Shown here piece after piece: positions 34,504 to 42,984 of a stretch of 59,257 nucleotides of DNA. Within the stretch, counting starts at the first letter, position 1. Every line of letters begins with the position of its first letter. Below the pieces are notes generated by a model. That model was given only the letters and a program-made list of their open reading frames with translations, had not been told where the DNA came from and did no database searches. The stretch covers positions 1-59,257 of the forward strand of contig NZ_CABFMN010000094.1 of assembly GCF_901875635.1 (NCBI RefSeq). Reading direction: 5' to 3'. Source of the DNA: Xylophilus ampelinus (GTDB lineage: Bacteria; Pseudomonadota; Gammaproteobacteria; Burkholderiales; Burkholderiaceae_C). The position numbers were made by a program, and so were the translations under genes.

Positions 34504-35481
34504 ATGTCCGACCTGCCGCGACGCGTCGAGTTCCACGAAGAGGGGCCGCGCGAAGGCTTCCAGATGGAGCAGGGGAGCTTTCCGCTGCACGATCGGCTGG
34601 CGCTGATCGACGCCCTGGCCGCTTCCGGCCTGAAGCAGGTGCAGTGCGCCTCGTTCGTCAGCCCGCGCGCGGTGCCGCAGATGGCCGATTCGCCGGAACT
34701 CTTCGCCAGCCTGAAGAAGCGACCCGGCACGCGCTACACGGCGCTGTGGCTCAACGAGAACGGTTTCGAGCGTGCGCGCGCCTGCGACAACGTCGACATC
34801 GACGGCAAGGTGGTGTTCTACGTCACCGAGCCCTTCTCCCGGCGCAACAACAACTGCAGCGTGGCCGAGAACCGTGAGCGCCAGCTGGCGTGGATCGACC
34901 GCTACATCGGACTCGGCATCCCCTTCGAGCAGGCCTACGTCGTCACCGCCTTCGGCTGCAATCTCGGCGGGCCGGTGCCGCTGTCGGCCGTGGCCGACGT
35001 GGTGCGCTGGCTGAAGGACACCTGCGCCGACCGCCGCATCCCGTTCCCGGCCTTCTACCTCGCCGACACGATGGGCTGGGCCAACCCCGAGGAGATCAAG
35101 CGCCGCATTGGCGCCGTGCGCGACCTGGTGCCCCAGGCCCGTATCGGCCTGCACCTGCACGACACCCGCGGCGTGGGCGGTGCCAACGTGTACGCCGCGC
35201 TGCAGATGGGCGTGGAGCTGTTCGACAGTTCGGTGGCGGGTCTCGGCGGCTGCCCCTTCGCGGGCCACAAGCATGGCGGCGCGGCCGGCAACATCTGCAC
35301 CGAGGACATGGCCTTCATGTGCGAGGAGATGGGCATCGATACCGGGCTCGACCTCGAACAGCTCGTCGAGGCCGCGCGTCTGGCCGAGCGCATCATCGGC
35401 CGCCCGCTGAATGGCCGCCTGATGCGCAGCGGCACACTGACCGCCATGCGCAGCGGAGCGCTGGCCGCCATCCGCAGCTGA
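34504..35481 (+). CDS. HMG-CoA lyase-like protein
   Basis: TIM-barrel lyase (325 aa) of the HMG-CoA lyase / pyruvate carboxyltransferase-domain family (PF00682), which cleaves 3-hydroxy-3-methylglutaryl-CoA-like molecules. Metal-binding HLHDTRG and the active-site loop GLGGCPFAG are present, with the catalytic Cys and a GN motif after it. Near the N-terminus the usual GPRDG reads GPREG, so Glu17 replaces the Asp metal ligand, and the Cys loop carries a short His/Lys/Gly insertion (GHKHGG). Together with the carboxylase and LiuC/AtuE-like hydratase at 36883-41312 it would complete a liu/atu-type route. The changed residues suggest a larger or different substrate. Confidence 0.85.
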   Translation: MSDLPRRVEFHEEGPREGFQMEQGSFPLHDRLALIDALAASGLKQVQCASFVSPRAVPQMADSPELFASLKKRPGTRYTALWLNENGFERARACDNVDIDGKVVFYVTEPFSRRNNNCSVAENRERQLAWIDRYIGLGIPFEQAYVVTAFGCNLGGPVPLSAVADVVRWLKDTCADRRIPFPAFYLADTMGWANPEEIKRRIGAVRDLVPQARIGLHLHDTRGVGGANVYAALQMGVELFDSSVAGLGGCPFAGHKHGGAAGNICTEDMAFMCEEMGIDTGLDLEQLVEAARLAERIIGRPLNGRLMRSGTLTAMRSGALAAIRS

Positions 35482-35497
35482 GCCGTGCCACTCCATC

Positions 35498-36760
35498 GTG
35501 CACGGCGGGCCCGCCACCGGATCGCGCCCGCCGCCGGGCTCTCAGCCCGGGCCCCCCGAGCCTGCCGAGCCGTGGCTGGGCCCGCTGCTGGCGATGCTGG
35601 TGGTGCAGACGGCCGTCTCCTTCCTGTCGCGCATTCCGCCCACGCTGGCGCCGACCTTGGCGCCGCGCGTGGGCTGGCCGGCCGAGAGTGTGGGCTACCT
35701 GTCGTCGCTGATCACCGGCGGCTCCATCGTCGTGCTGCTGCTGGCCGCGCCGCTGCAGCGCCGGGCCGGCTCGATGCGCACGCTGCAGATCGGCGTGGCG
35801 CTGGGCGTCGTCGGCACGCTGCTCAGTGCGCTGCCCTCGGCGCTGGCGCTGGTGGCCGGCTCGCTGCTCATCGGCCTGGCGATCGGCCCGCCGTCCACGG
35901 CCGGAATGGACGTGCTGCAACGCTACGCGCCGCTGCGCCACCGCAACCTGCTGTTCTCTGTGAAGCAGGCCGGCGTGCCGCTGGGCGGCGTGGCCGCCGG
36001 GCTGCTGCTGCCGGGCGCCGTGCAGGGGCTGGGGCTGGAGGGCGCGTTCGTGGCCGCCGCCGCCCTGGGTGCTGCGGCGCTGTGGCTGGTGCAGCCCTGG
36101 CGCGAGCAGGTGGATGCGCTGCGCGACCGGTCGTTGCGCTTGCACTGGCGGCAGTTCGGTTCGATCGACGCCGTGCGGCGGCCGCTGGCGGTGTTGGCCG
36201 CGATGCCGGCGATGCGCCGCATGGGCGTCGCGGGTGCGTGCCTCGCAACGGGGCAAAGCGCTTGGTTCGCCTTCCTCGTGACCTACCTCGTGTCGCGGCT
36301 GGGCTGGTCGCTGGTGGCGGCCGGCGCGCTGTTCGCGCTGATGCAGGTGCTCAGTGCGCTTGGCCGCCCGCTGGCGGGCTTCCTGTCCGACCGGCTCGGC
36401 GACGGCCTACGCGTGTTGCGATGGATGGCGGCCGGCTCGGCCGGCACCACGCTGGTGTTCGCCTTCTGCACGCCGGCCTGGCCGGCCTGGGTGGTGGTCG
36501 CGCTCGCGGTGCTGGCCGGCCTGACGGTGGCCAGCTGGAACGGCATCCAGTTCGCCGAGGTGGCCCGCCTGGCGCCGCGCGAGTCGCTGGGCGAGGCGAT
36601 GGCCGGCGCGACGCTGCTGCTGCTGGCCGCCTACGGGGCAGCGCTGGTGCTGTTCGGGCTGGTCCTGGCGGCCGGTGGTGGCTACCGCCTGGCCTTTGTG
36701 CTGATTGCCGGGCTGACCGGCGCGGCGCTGTGGCCGCTGCGTTCTCGAACGGCTAACTAA
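35498..36760 (+). CDS. MFS transporter
   Basis: Major facilitator superfamily membrane protein (420 aa) with about twelve hydrophobic segments after a Pro/Gly-rich cytoplasmic start. The GTG at 35498 is 16 bases after the lyase stop; the ribosome site is weak. Conserved features include the loop between helices 2 and 3 (APLQRRAGSMRT) and GFLSDRLGDGLR in the second half. It ends the operon of dehydrogenase, crotonase and lyase. Its last codons and TAA stop lie inside the second operator copy. Likely imports or exports a carboxylate linked to the pathway; direction unknown. Confidence 0.88.
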   Translation: MHGGPATGSRPPPGSQPGPPEPAEPWLGPLLAMLVVQTAVSFLSRIPPTLAPTLAPRVGWPAESVGYLSSLITGGSIVVLLLAAPLQRRAGSMRTLQIGVALGVVGTLLSALPSALALVAGSLLIGLAIGPPSTAGMDVLQRYAPLRHRNLLFSVKQAGVPLGGVAAGLLLPGAVQGLGLEGAFVAAAALGAAALWLVQPWREQVDALRDRSLRLHWRQFGSIDAVRRPLAVLAAMPAMRRMGVAGACLATGQSAWFAFLVTYLVSRLGWSLVAAGALFALMQVLSALGRPLAGFLSDRLGDGLRVLRWMAAGSAGTTLVFAFCTPAWPAWVVVALAVLAGLTVASWNGIQFAEVARLAPRESLGEAMAGATLLLLAAYGAALVLFGLVLAAGGGYRLAFVLIAGLTGAALWPLRSRTAN

Positions 36761-36772
36761 CGTATGTTCGAC
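36750..36772. promoter_or_regulatory. operator candidate, second copy
   Basis: Differs from the 32381-32403 element at one of 23 bases, and similarity stops abruptly at both ends. The inverted repeat AACtaACGTatGTT is at 36755-36768. It covers the last codons and the stop codon (36758-36760) of the MFS gene and lies 110 bases before the carboxylase start, with TATGCT at 36781-36786 as a possible -10. This suggests that the TetR product also controls the carboxylase operon. Confidence 0.68.
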
Positions 36773-36882
36773 CGATTGGATATGCTGCAAGCCCGGCCTG
36801 CTCTGCCCACAAGGGCGCCCGCCACCTTGAATGTGCCTGCTCCCCTCAACCCGTCGATGCGTCGCCGCGTCGCCGTGTGCCC

Positions 36883-38472
36883 ATGGCTGTGATCATGAGC
36901 CGTCTCGGCCCCGCGGCCGAGCCTGGCGCGGCCGACCACTCGCAGCGGCAGCTGGCTTTGCTGCGCGAGCGCCTGGCCTGGGTGGCCACCGGCGGGCGCG
37001 ACGCCCACATCCAGCGCCATCGCGCGCGCGGCAAGCTGCTGGCGCGCGAGCGCATCGACCTGGCCTGCGACGACGCCACCGCCTTTCTCGAACTCTCGCC
37101 GCTGGCTGCCTGGGGCCAGTATGGCAACGAGGTGCCGGCGGCCGGCATCGTCACCGGCATCGGCATCGTCGCCGGCCAGCCCTGCATGTTCATCGCCAAC
37201 GACGCCACGGTGAAGGGCGGCTCGTTCTTCCACGAGACGGTGAAGAAGCACCGCCGCGCGCAGGAGATCGCCTGGCGGCTGCGCCTGCCGGTGCTGTATC
37301 TGGTGGACTGCGGCGGCGCCTATCTGCCCGAGCAGGATCGCGTGTTCCCGGACCGCGATCACTTCGGCAACAACTTCTTCAACCAGTGCCGTATGTCGCA
37401 GGACGGCGTGCCGCAGATCTCGGCCGTGTTCGGCGGCTGCACGGCGGGCGGCGCCTATATCCCGGCGCTGTCCGACGAGACGATCATGGTGCGCGGCAAC
37501 GCGCGCATCCACCTCGGCGGTCCGTCGATCGTGAAGATCGCCATCAACGAGACCGTCGATGGCGAGACGCTCGGCGGCGCCGAGATGCACACTTTCGTCT
37601 CGGGCGTGAACGACCACCTGGCCGACGACGAGCCGCAGGCGCTGGCGCGGCTGCGCGAGGTCGTCGCCAGCCTGCCGGCGGCGGCGCTGCCTGCGCCCCC
37701 GAACCCGCCGCGGCCGCCGCTGCACGACCCGGCCGAACTCGACACGCTCGTGCCCGCCGACCCGAAGCAACCCTACGACGCGCGCGAGATCATCGCCCGG
37801 CTCGTCGACGGCAGCGAGTGGCACGAGTTCAAGCCCGACTGGGGCGCCCAGCTCGTCACCGGCTTCGCCAGCATCCACGGCCATCCGGTGGGCATCCTCG
37901 GCAACAACGGGCCGCTGGTGGCCGAGGCGGCGCTCAAGGGCACGCACTTCATCGAACTGGCCAACCAGCGCGGCGTGCCGCTCTTGTTCCTGCAGAACAT
38001 CGCCGGCTTCATGGTCGGCAGCGAGGCCGAGCGTGGCGGCATCGCCAAGCACAGCGCGAACATGGTCTACGCGGTGTCGTGTGCGCGCGTGCCCAAGCTC
38101 ACGCTGATCGTCGGCGGATCGTATGGCGCCGGCAACTACGGCATGTGCGGGCGCGGCTTCGAGCCCGAGTTCCTGTTCGCCTGGCCGAGCGCGCAGGTGG
38201 CGACGATGAGCGCCGACATCGCCAGCAACGTGATGTTGGAACTCGCGCGCTCCAACCTGCGCGGTCCGGCTGACGAGGCGCGCCTGGCCGAGACCGAGCG
38301 TGCGGTGCGCGAGCAGTACCAGCGCCAGTCCGACCCCTACTACGCCACCTCGCGCCTGTGGGACGACGGGCTGATCGCGCCTTCGGCCTCGCGCGACGTG
38401 CTGGGCCTGGCGCTGGCCCTGTGCACCCGGCGCCCGCTGCCGCGCACTGCAACCCCCGTTTACCGCATGTGA
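36883..38472 (+). CDS. acyl-CoA carboxylase carboxyltransferase (beta) subunit
   Basis: Carboxyltransferase subunit (529 aa) of the methylcrotonyl-/geranyl-CoA carboxylase branch, which transfers CO2 from biotin to the gamma carbon of an alpha,beta-unsaturated acyl-CoA. Typical segments are ANDATVKGGS, FPDRDHFGNNFFNQ, GGCTAGGAYIPA in the N-terminal half, and NIAGFMVGS and GSYGAGNYGM in the C-terminal half. Start choice is uncertain: ATG at 36883 or 36895, or GTG at 36877. It pairs with the biotin subunit at 39291-41312. In geranyl-CoA carboxylase a Gly replaces a Phe of the methylcrotonyl enzyme in the pocket; I could not place that residue safely by eye. Confidence 0.9.
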   Translation: MAVIMSRLGPAAEPGAADHSQRQLALLRERLAWVATGGRDAHIQRHRARGKLLARERIDLACDDATAFLELSPLAAWGQYGNEVPAAGIVTGIGIVAGQPCMFIANDATVKGGSFFHETVKKHRRAQEIAWRLRLPVLYLVDCGGAYLPEQDRVFPDRDHFGNNFFNQCRMSQDGVPQISAVFGGCTAGGAYIPALSDETIMVRGNARIHLGGPSIVKIAINETVDGETLGGAEMHTFVSGVNDHLADDEPQALARLREVVASLPAAALPAPPNPPRPPLHDPAELDTLVPADPKQPYDAREIIARLVDGSEWHEFKPDWGAQLVTGFASIHGHPVGILGNNGPLVAEAALKGTHFIELANQRGVPLLFLQNIAGFMVGSEAERGGIAKHSANMVYAVSCARVPKLTLIVGGSYGAGNYGMCGRGFEPEFLFAWPSAQVATMSADIASNVMLELARSNLRGPADEARLAETERAVREQYQRQSDPYYATSRLWDDGLIAPSASRDVLGLALALCTRRPLPRTATPVYRM

Positions 38473-38482
38473 GCTCAGACAC

Positions 38483-39280
38483 TTGGACATTCCCGCTTTC
38501 GAAACCCTGCTGCTCAGCGTCGACGCGCGCAACGTCGCCACGCTGGCGCTCAATCGCCCCGCCACCCACAATGCGCTGAACGCCACGCTCATTGCCGAGC
38601 TGAAGCGGGCCGCCGACTGGCTGACGGGCCAGAGCAGCCTGCGCGCCGTGGTGCTCACCGGCGCCGGCGCCAGCTTCTGCGCCGGTGGCGACCTCGGCTG
38701 GATGCAGCAGAACATGAAGAAGTCGCGCGCCGAGCGCGTGGCCGAGAGCTTCGAGCTGGCGCTGATGCTGCGCGCGCTGAACGAGTTGCCGATGCCGCTG
38801 ATCGGCCGCATCAACGGGCCGGCCTATGGCGGTGGCGTGGGCATGATCTCGGTGTGCGACGTGTCGGTGGCGGTGGACACCGGCGTCTACTGTCTGACCG
38901 AGGTGCGCCTGGGCCTGCTGCCGGCCAACATCGCGCCCTATGTCGTTGCGCGCATGGGCGAGGCCAACGCGCGCCGCACCTTCCTCACCGCCAAGCGCAT
39001 GAATGCCGCCGAGGCGCGGCGGCTCGGCCTCGTCTCCGAGGTGGTGGGCGCCGAGCAGCTCGACGCCGCCGTCGAACGAGAGCTCGCCGAGCTGCTGCAG
39101 TGTGCGCCGGGCGCGGTGGCGGCGACCAAGAAGCTCGTGTCCTACGTCGACAGCCACGACCTGCCCACGAGCATGATCTACGCCGCCGACAAGCTGGCCG
39201 ACGCCTGGGAGACCGAAGAAGGCCACGAGGGCATCGCAGCCTTCTTCGCCAAGCGGGCGCCGGCCTGGCGGAAGGGCTGA
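38483..39280 (+). CDS. LiuC/AtuE-like enoyl-CoA hydratase
   Basis: Crotonase-fold protein (265 aa) resembling bacterial 3-methylglutaconyl-CoA (LiuC) or isohexenylglutaconyl-CoA (AtuE) hydratase. It keeps CAGGDLGWMQ, the second catalytic Glu in LTEVRLGLLPANIAPYV, and has Gly at the first Glu position (GGGVGMISVCD), as in bacterial LiuC. It begins with TTG at 38483, 10 bases after the beta-subunit stop, and the biotin-subunit gene follows 10 bases later. This beta - hydratase - alpha order is the same as liuB-liuC-liuD and atuC-(D)-E-F arrangements, so it should hydrate the carboxylated enoyl-CoA. Confidence 0.88.
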   Translation: MDIPAFETLLLSVDARNVATLALNRPATHNALNATLIAELKRAADWLTGQSSLRAVVLTGAGASFCAGGDLGWMQQNMKKSRAERVAESFELALMLRALNELPMPLIGRINGPAYGGGVGMISVCDVSVAVDTGVYCLTEVRLGLLPANIAPYVVARMGEANARRTFLTAKRMNAAEARRLGLVSEVVGAEQLDAAVERELAELLQCAPGAVAATKKLVSYVDSHDLPTSMIYAADKLADAWETEEGHEGIAAFFAKRAPAWRKG

Positions 39281-39290
39281 GCGAGGGGCG

Positions 39291-41312
39291 ATGTTCGACA
39301 CCCTGCTCATCGCCAACCGCGGCGAGATCGCCTGCCGCATTGCGCGCACCGCGCGCCGGCTGGGCCTGCGCAGCGTGGCCGTGTACTCCGACGCCGACCG
39401 CGGCGCGCGCCATGTGGCCGAGTGTGATGCCGCGGTGCGCATCGGCCCGGCCGAGGCCGCGCGCAGCTACCTCGATGCGGCCACCATCGTGGCCGCCGCC
39501 CAGGCCAGCGGCGCGCAGGCGGTGCACCCCGGCTACGGCTTCCTCTCCGAGAGCCCGGCGCTGATCGAGGCCTGCGAGGCGGCGGGCATCGCCTTCGTCG
39601 GCCCCTCGCGCGAGGCGATCCGGCGCATGGGCTCGAAGATCGAGTCCAAGCGCATTGCCATCGAACACGGCGTGCCGGTGGTGCCGGGCTACCACGAAGA
39701 CGACCAGGCCGACGCCGTGCTGGCCGAGGCCGCCGCGCGCATCGGCTGGCCGGTGCTCATCAAGGCCTCGGCCGGCGGCGGTGGCAAGGGCATGCGCGTG
39801 GTGCGCGCGGCAGCCGACTTCGCCGCCGCGCTGGCCACCGTGCGCCGCGAGGCCAGGGCTGCGTTCGGCGACGAGCGCGTGCTGCTCGAACGCTACCTCG
39901 CCGAGCCGCGCCACCTCGAAGTGCAACTGCTGGGCGACCGGCACGGCCACCTGGTACACCTGTTCGAGCGCGAATGCTCGATCCAGCGCAACCACCAGAA
40001 GGTGATCGAGGAGGCGCCGGCCGCCCACCTGAGCGATGGGCACCGCGAGGCGCTGTACCGCCACGCGCTGGCGGTCGGCCGCGCCATCGGCTACCACTCG
40101 GCCGGCACGGTGGAGTTCATCCACGACGCGGCCAGCGGCGACACCTTCTTCCTCGAGATGAACACGCGGCTGCAGGTCGAGCACCCGGTGACCGAGGCCA
40201 CCGTCGGCATCGACCTCGTCGAGTGGCAGCTGCGCGTGGCCGCGGGCGAGCCGCTGGCGTTCACGCAGCAGCAGCTGGCGCGCCGCGGCTGGGCCATCGA
40301 GGCGCGCGTCTGCGCCGAAGACCCGGCGGTCGGCTTCACGCCCGAGGTGGGCACCGTGCTCGTCAGCGACGAGCCGGCGGGCGAGGGCGTGCGCGTCGAC
40401 AGCGGGCTGCGCGTCGGCAGCGCGGTCACGCCGCATTACGACTCGATGCTCGCCAAGGTCATTGCCTTCGGCGACACGCGCGACCAGGCCGCGCGGCGAT
40501 TGAGCACCGCGCTGGGCGCCTACCGGCTGCTGGGCGTGCGCTGCAATCTCGCCTTCCTGGCCGACCTGGTACGTGCGCCAGCCTTTGCGGCGAGCCTGAC
40601 CACCCACTACATCGAGCGCACCTTTGCCGGCGGCTGGGCACCGCGCGACGACGCCGGGCGCGCGCTGGCCCTGGCGGCGCTGGGCTGTGTGCTGGCGGCT
40701 GCGGCCCCGGCGACCGCCTCGCCGTGGCAGGCTCTGGGCGCCTGGCGTCTGCTGGGCGATGTGGCTCCGGGCAGCGTGCTCGTGCTGCTGGAGGATGCGC
40801 AACGCACCGTGCACCGGCTGCGTGTGCGGGCCGACGGTGCGCGCTGGTGCGTCGAATCGAGCGACGGGCCGCGCATCGTCGCCCTCGTCGTCACGGCCCA
40901 GCTCGACGGCCAGCGGCTGGAAATCGAAAGCGGCGGCGTGAGCGAAGCGTTCACCTTCGTCGCCGCTCGCGACACCGGTTCCGAACGCGTGTGGCTGCAC
41001 GGCGCTCATGGCATCCACGCCTTCACGCGGGTGGACCGCACGGCGCATGCGCTGGCCGGCACGACGGCCGCCAAGGCCGCTGCCGGCAACACGCTGCGCG
41101 CGCCCATGCCCGGGCTGGTGTCGGCAGTGCCCACGGTGGCGGGCGCACGCGTGCGGGCCGGCGAGGCCTTACTGATCATCGAGGCGATGAAGATGATGCA
41201 CACGCTGGTGGCACCCGCCGATGGCACGGTGGTGGAGCTGCGCTGCCGCGTCGGCGAGTCCGTGCGCGGCGGAGATATCTTGTTGACCATCGAACCCGAA
41301 GCCAAGACATGA
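39291..41312 (+). CDS. acyl-CoA carboxylase biotin-containing (alpha) subunit
   Basis: Biotin carboxylase plus biotin-carrier subunit (673 aa). The N-terminal biotin carboxylase domain starts LIANRGEIACRIARTARRLG. ATP-grasp motifs KASAGGGGKGMR and EMNTRLQVEHPVTE follow. The middle BT-like region is Ala-rich. The carrier domain has EAMKMMHTL with biotinyl Lys634 near the C-terminus. GAGGGG precedes the ATG. The stop overlaps the following dehydrogenase start (ATGA). With the 36883-38472 subunit it forms a complete carboxylase of the methylcrotonyl/geranyl type. Confidence 0.94.
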   Translation: MFDTLLIANRGEIACRIARTARRLGLRSVAVYSDADRGARHVAECDAAVRIGPAEAARSYLDAATIVAAAQASGAQAVHPGYGFLSESPALIEACEAAGIAFVGPSREAIRRMGSKIESKRIAIEHGVPVVPGYHEDDQADAVLAEAAARIGWPVLIKASAGGGGKGMRVVRAAADFAAALATVRREARAAFGDERVLLERYLAEPRHLEVQLLGDRHGHLVHLFERECSIQRNHQKVIEEAPAAHLSDGHREALYRHALAVGRAIGYHSAGTVEFIHDAASGDTFFLEMNTRLQVEHPVTEATVGIDLVEWQLRVAAGEPLAFTQQQLARRGWAIEARVCAEDPAVGFTPEVGTVLVSDEPAGEGVRVDSGLRVGSAVTPHYDSMLAKVIAFGDTRDQAARRLSTALGAYRLLGVRCNLAFLADLVRAPAFAASLTTHYIERTFAGGWAPRDDAGRALALAALGCVLAAAAPATASPWQALGAWRLLGDVAPGSVLVLLEDAQRTVHRLRVRADGARWCVESSDGPRIVALVVTAQLDGQRLEIESGGVSEAFTFVAARDTGSERVWLHGAHGIHAFTRVDRTAHALAGTTAAKAAAGNTLRAPMPGLVSAVPTVAGARVRAGEALLIIEAMKMMHTLVAPADGTVVELRCRVGESVRGGDILLTIEPEAKT

Positions 41313-42454
41313 ACGAGCCGATCTACTTCACCGACGAGCACCGCCAGTTCCGCGACAACCTGCGCCGCTTCATTGCGCAGGAGATCGTGCCCAAGGCCGA
41401 TGCCTGGGAAGAGGCGGGCATGGTGCCGCGCGACGTGCTGCGGCAGATGGGCAGCCTGGGCTTCCTGGGCGTCCGCTATCCGGAGCAGTACGGCGGCTCG
41501 GCGCTGGATACCGTGTACAGCGCCATCCTGGCCGAGGAACTCGGCCGCTCCACCTTCGGCGGCTTTGCGGTCACGGTCACGGTGCACACCGACATGGCCT
41601 CGCCGCACCTGGCCAATTTCGGCACGCCCGAGCAACTGCAGCGCTGGTTGCCGGCGGTGATTCGGGGCGAGAAGGTCTGCGCGGTGGCGGTGACCGAGCC
41701 CGACGCAGGCTCCGACGTGGCCGGCATCCGCACCCGCGCCGTGCGTGACGGCGACCACTGGGTGATCGACGGCAGCAAGATGTTTATCACCAACGGCGTG
41801 CATGCCGACCTGTACTTCGTGGGCGCCAAGACTGATCCTTCGGCCAAGGGCTCGCGCGGCATCTCGATCTTCGCCGTCGAGAAGGGCACGCCTGGTTTCA
41901 GGGTCGGCCGCGCGTTGAAGAAGAGCGGCTGGCTGTCCAGCGACACCGCGGAACTCGTGTTCGAGAACTGCCGCGTTCCCGCTGCCAACCTGATCGGAGA
42001 GGAGAACAAGGGCTTCTACCAGATCATGCGCAACTTCCAGAACGAGCGCATGGTGCTGGGGGCGGCCTGCGTGGGCGAGGCGTCGCGGGCGATCGAGCTG
42101 ACGCTGGCCTACGTTCGCGAGCGCAAGGCCTTCGGCGCCACGCTGTGGGACAAGCAGGCGATCCGCCAGCGCCTGGCGGCGCGCGCCGCGCAGGTGGAAG
42201 CGGCGCGCGCGCTGGTCTACCACGCCGCCTGGCTGGACGCGCAGGACCAGGAGTGCGTCAAGGAGGTATCGATGGTGAAGGCGCTGTGCGGCGAGCTCGT
42301 CAACGAGGTGCTCTACGACTGCCAGCAGTTCCACGGCGGCTTCGGCTACATGCGCGAGGCAGCGATCGAGCGCATGGTGCGCGATGCGCGTGTCGAGGCC
42401 ATCGGCGGCGGCGCCACCGAGGTCATGCTCGAGGAAGTGGCCAAGCGGATGTGA
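41309..42454 (+). CDS. acyl-CoA dehydrogenase, AtuD/citronellyl-CoA-like
   Basis: Acyl-CoA dehydrogenase (381 aa) overlapping the biotin subunit gene by 4 bases. Motifs are AVTEPDAGSDVA and INGSKM-type DGSKMFITNGVHAD. Its C-terminal region ends AIGGGATEVMLEEVAKRM. A Glu-Arg pair on helix G (FQNERMVLG) would supply the base; the medium-chain position is Gly. The IGGG-EVML ending and SSDTAELVFENCRVP resemble P. aeruginosa citronellyl-CoA dehydrogenase AtuD from memory. Its place directly after a geranyl/methylcrotonyl-type carboxylase supports oxidation of a 3-methyl-branched acyl-CoA, though isovaleryl-CoA or other substrates remain possible. Confidence 0.88.
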   Translation: MNEPIYFTDEHRQFRDNLRRFIAQEIVPKADAWEEAGMVPRDVLRQMGSLGFLGVRYPEQYGGSALDTVYSAILAEELGRSTFGGFAVTVTVHTDMASPHLANFGTPEQLQRWLPAVIRGEKVCAVAVTEPDAGSDVAGIRTRAVRDGDHWVIDGSKMFITNGVHADLYFVGAKTDPSAKGSRGISIFAVEKGTPGFRVGRALKKSGWLSSDTAELVFENCRVPAANLIGEENKGFYQIMRNFQNERMVLGAACVGEASRAIELTLAYVRERKAFGATLWDKQAIRQRLAARAAQVEAARALVYHAAWLDAQDQECVKEVSMVKALCGELVNEVLYDCQQFHGGFGYMREAAIERMVRDARVEAIGGGATEVMLEEVAKRM

Positions 42455-42492
42455 GGGGCGCGAGCGCGCACCCGTTGAAGGAGAGGAATCGG

Positions 42493-42984
42493 ATGTCGAA
42501 TGTCGAAAGCGATCAGGCGGACAAGGTCCGCAAATGGCAGCAGATCACCGTGATCTCGCCCTACAGCCGCGAGCTGGGGCTGCGGTTGCACGGGGTCGAG
42601 CCCGGCTGGTGCGTGATCAAGGTGCTGCCCGACGAGCGCCTGGTTGGCAATCCGGCCACCGGGGTGGTGCATGGCGGCGTGATCACGGCGCTGCTGGACA
42701 GCTGCTACGGCCTGGCGATCTTCGTGAAGCTGGACAAGCTGCGGCCCATGGCCACGCTCGACCTGCGCATCGACTACCTGAAGCCGGCCACGCCGGGGCG
42801 CGAGATCTTCGGTGGCGCCGTTTGCTACAAGCTCGGACACGAGCTGGCCTTCGTGCGCGGCGCGGCCTACCACGACAGCCCCGACGACCCGATTGCCACC
42901 TCATCGGCGATCTTCATGTTCACCGACGGGCCGGTCATCGCGCTGGATGACGCATTGAAGCTGCTGGAAGGATTCAAGCCATGA
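42493..42984 (+). CDS. PaaI-type hotdog thioesterase, first of a pair
   Basis: Hotdog thioesterase (163 aa) of the PaaI/YdiI type, expected to hydrolyse acyl-CoA. The active-site helix is NPATGVVHGGVITALLDSC. I choose ATG at 42493, with GGAGAGGAA just upstream; the frame continues upstream only as the dehydrogenase's shadow. It overlaps the next thioesterase gene by 4 bases (ATGA at 42981-42984). Such enzymes release CoA from dead-end or over-accumulated intermediates. Confidence 0.88.
   Translation: MSNVESDQADKVRKWQQITVISPYSRELGLRLHGVEPGWCVIKVLPDERLVGNPATGVVHGGVITALLDSCYGLAIFVKLDKLRPMATLDLRIDYLKPATPGREIFGGAVCYKLGHELAFVRGAAYHDSPDDPIATSSAIFMFTDGPVIALDDALKLLEGFKP

Noticed and set aside
36883..41312. 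Naming the carboxylase firmly as methylcrotonyl-CoA or geranyl-CoA carboxylase
   Set aside because: The branch (gamma-carboxylating) is clear, but the residue that separates the two substrates could not be aligned reliably by eye.
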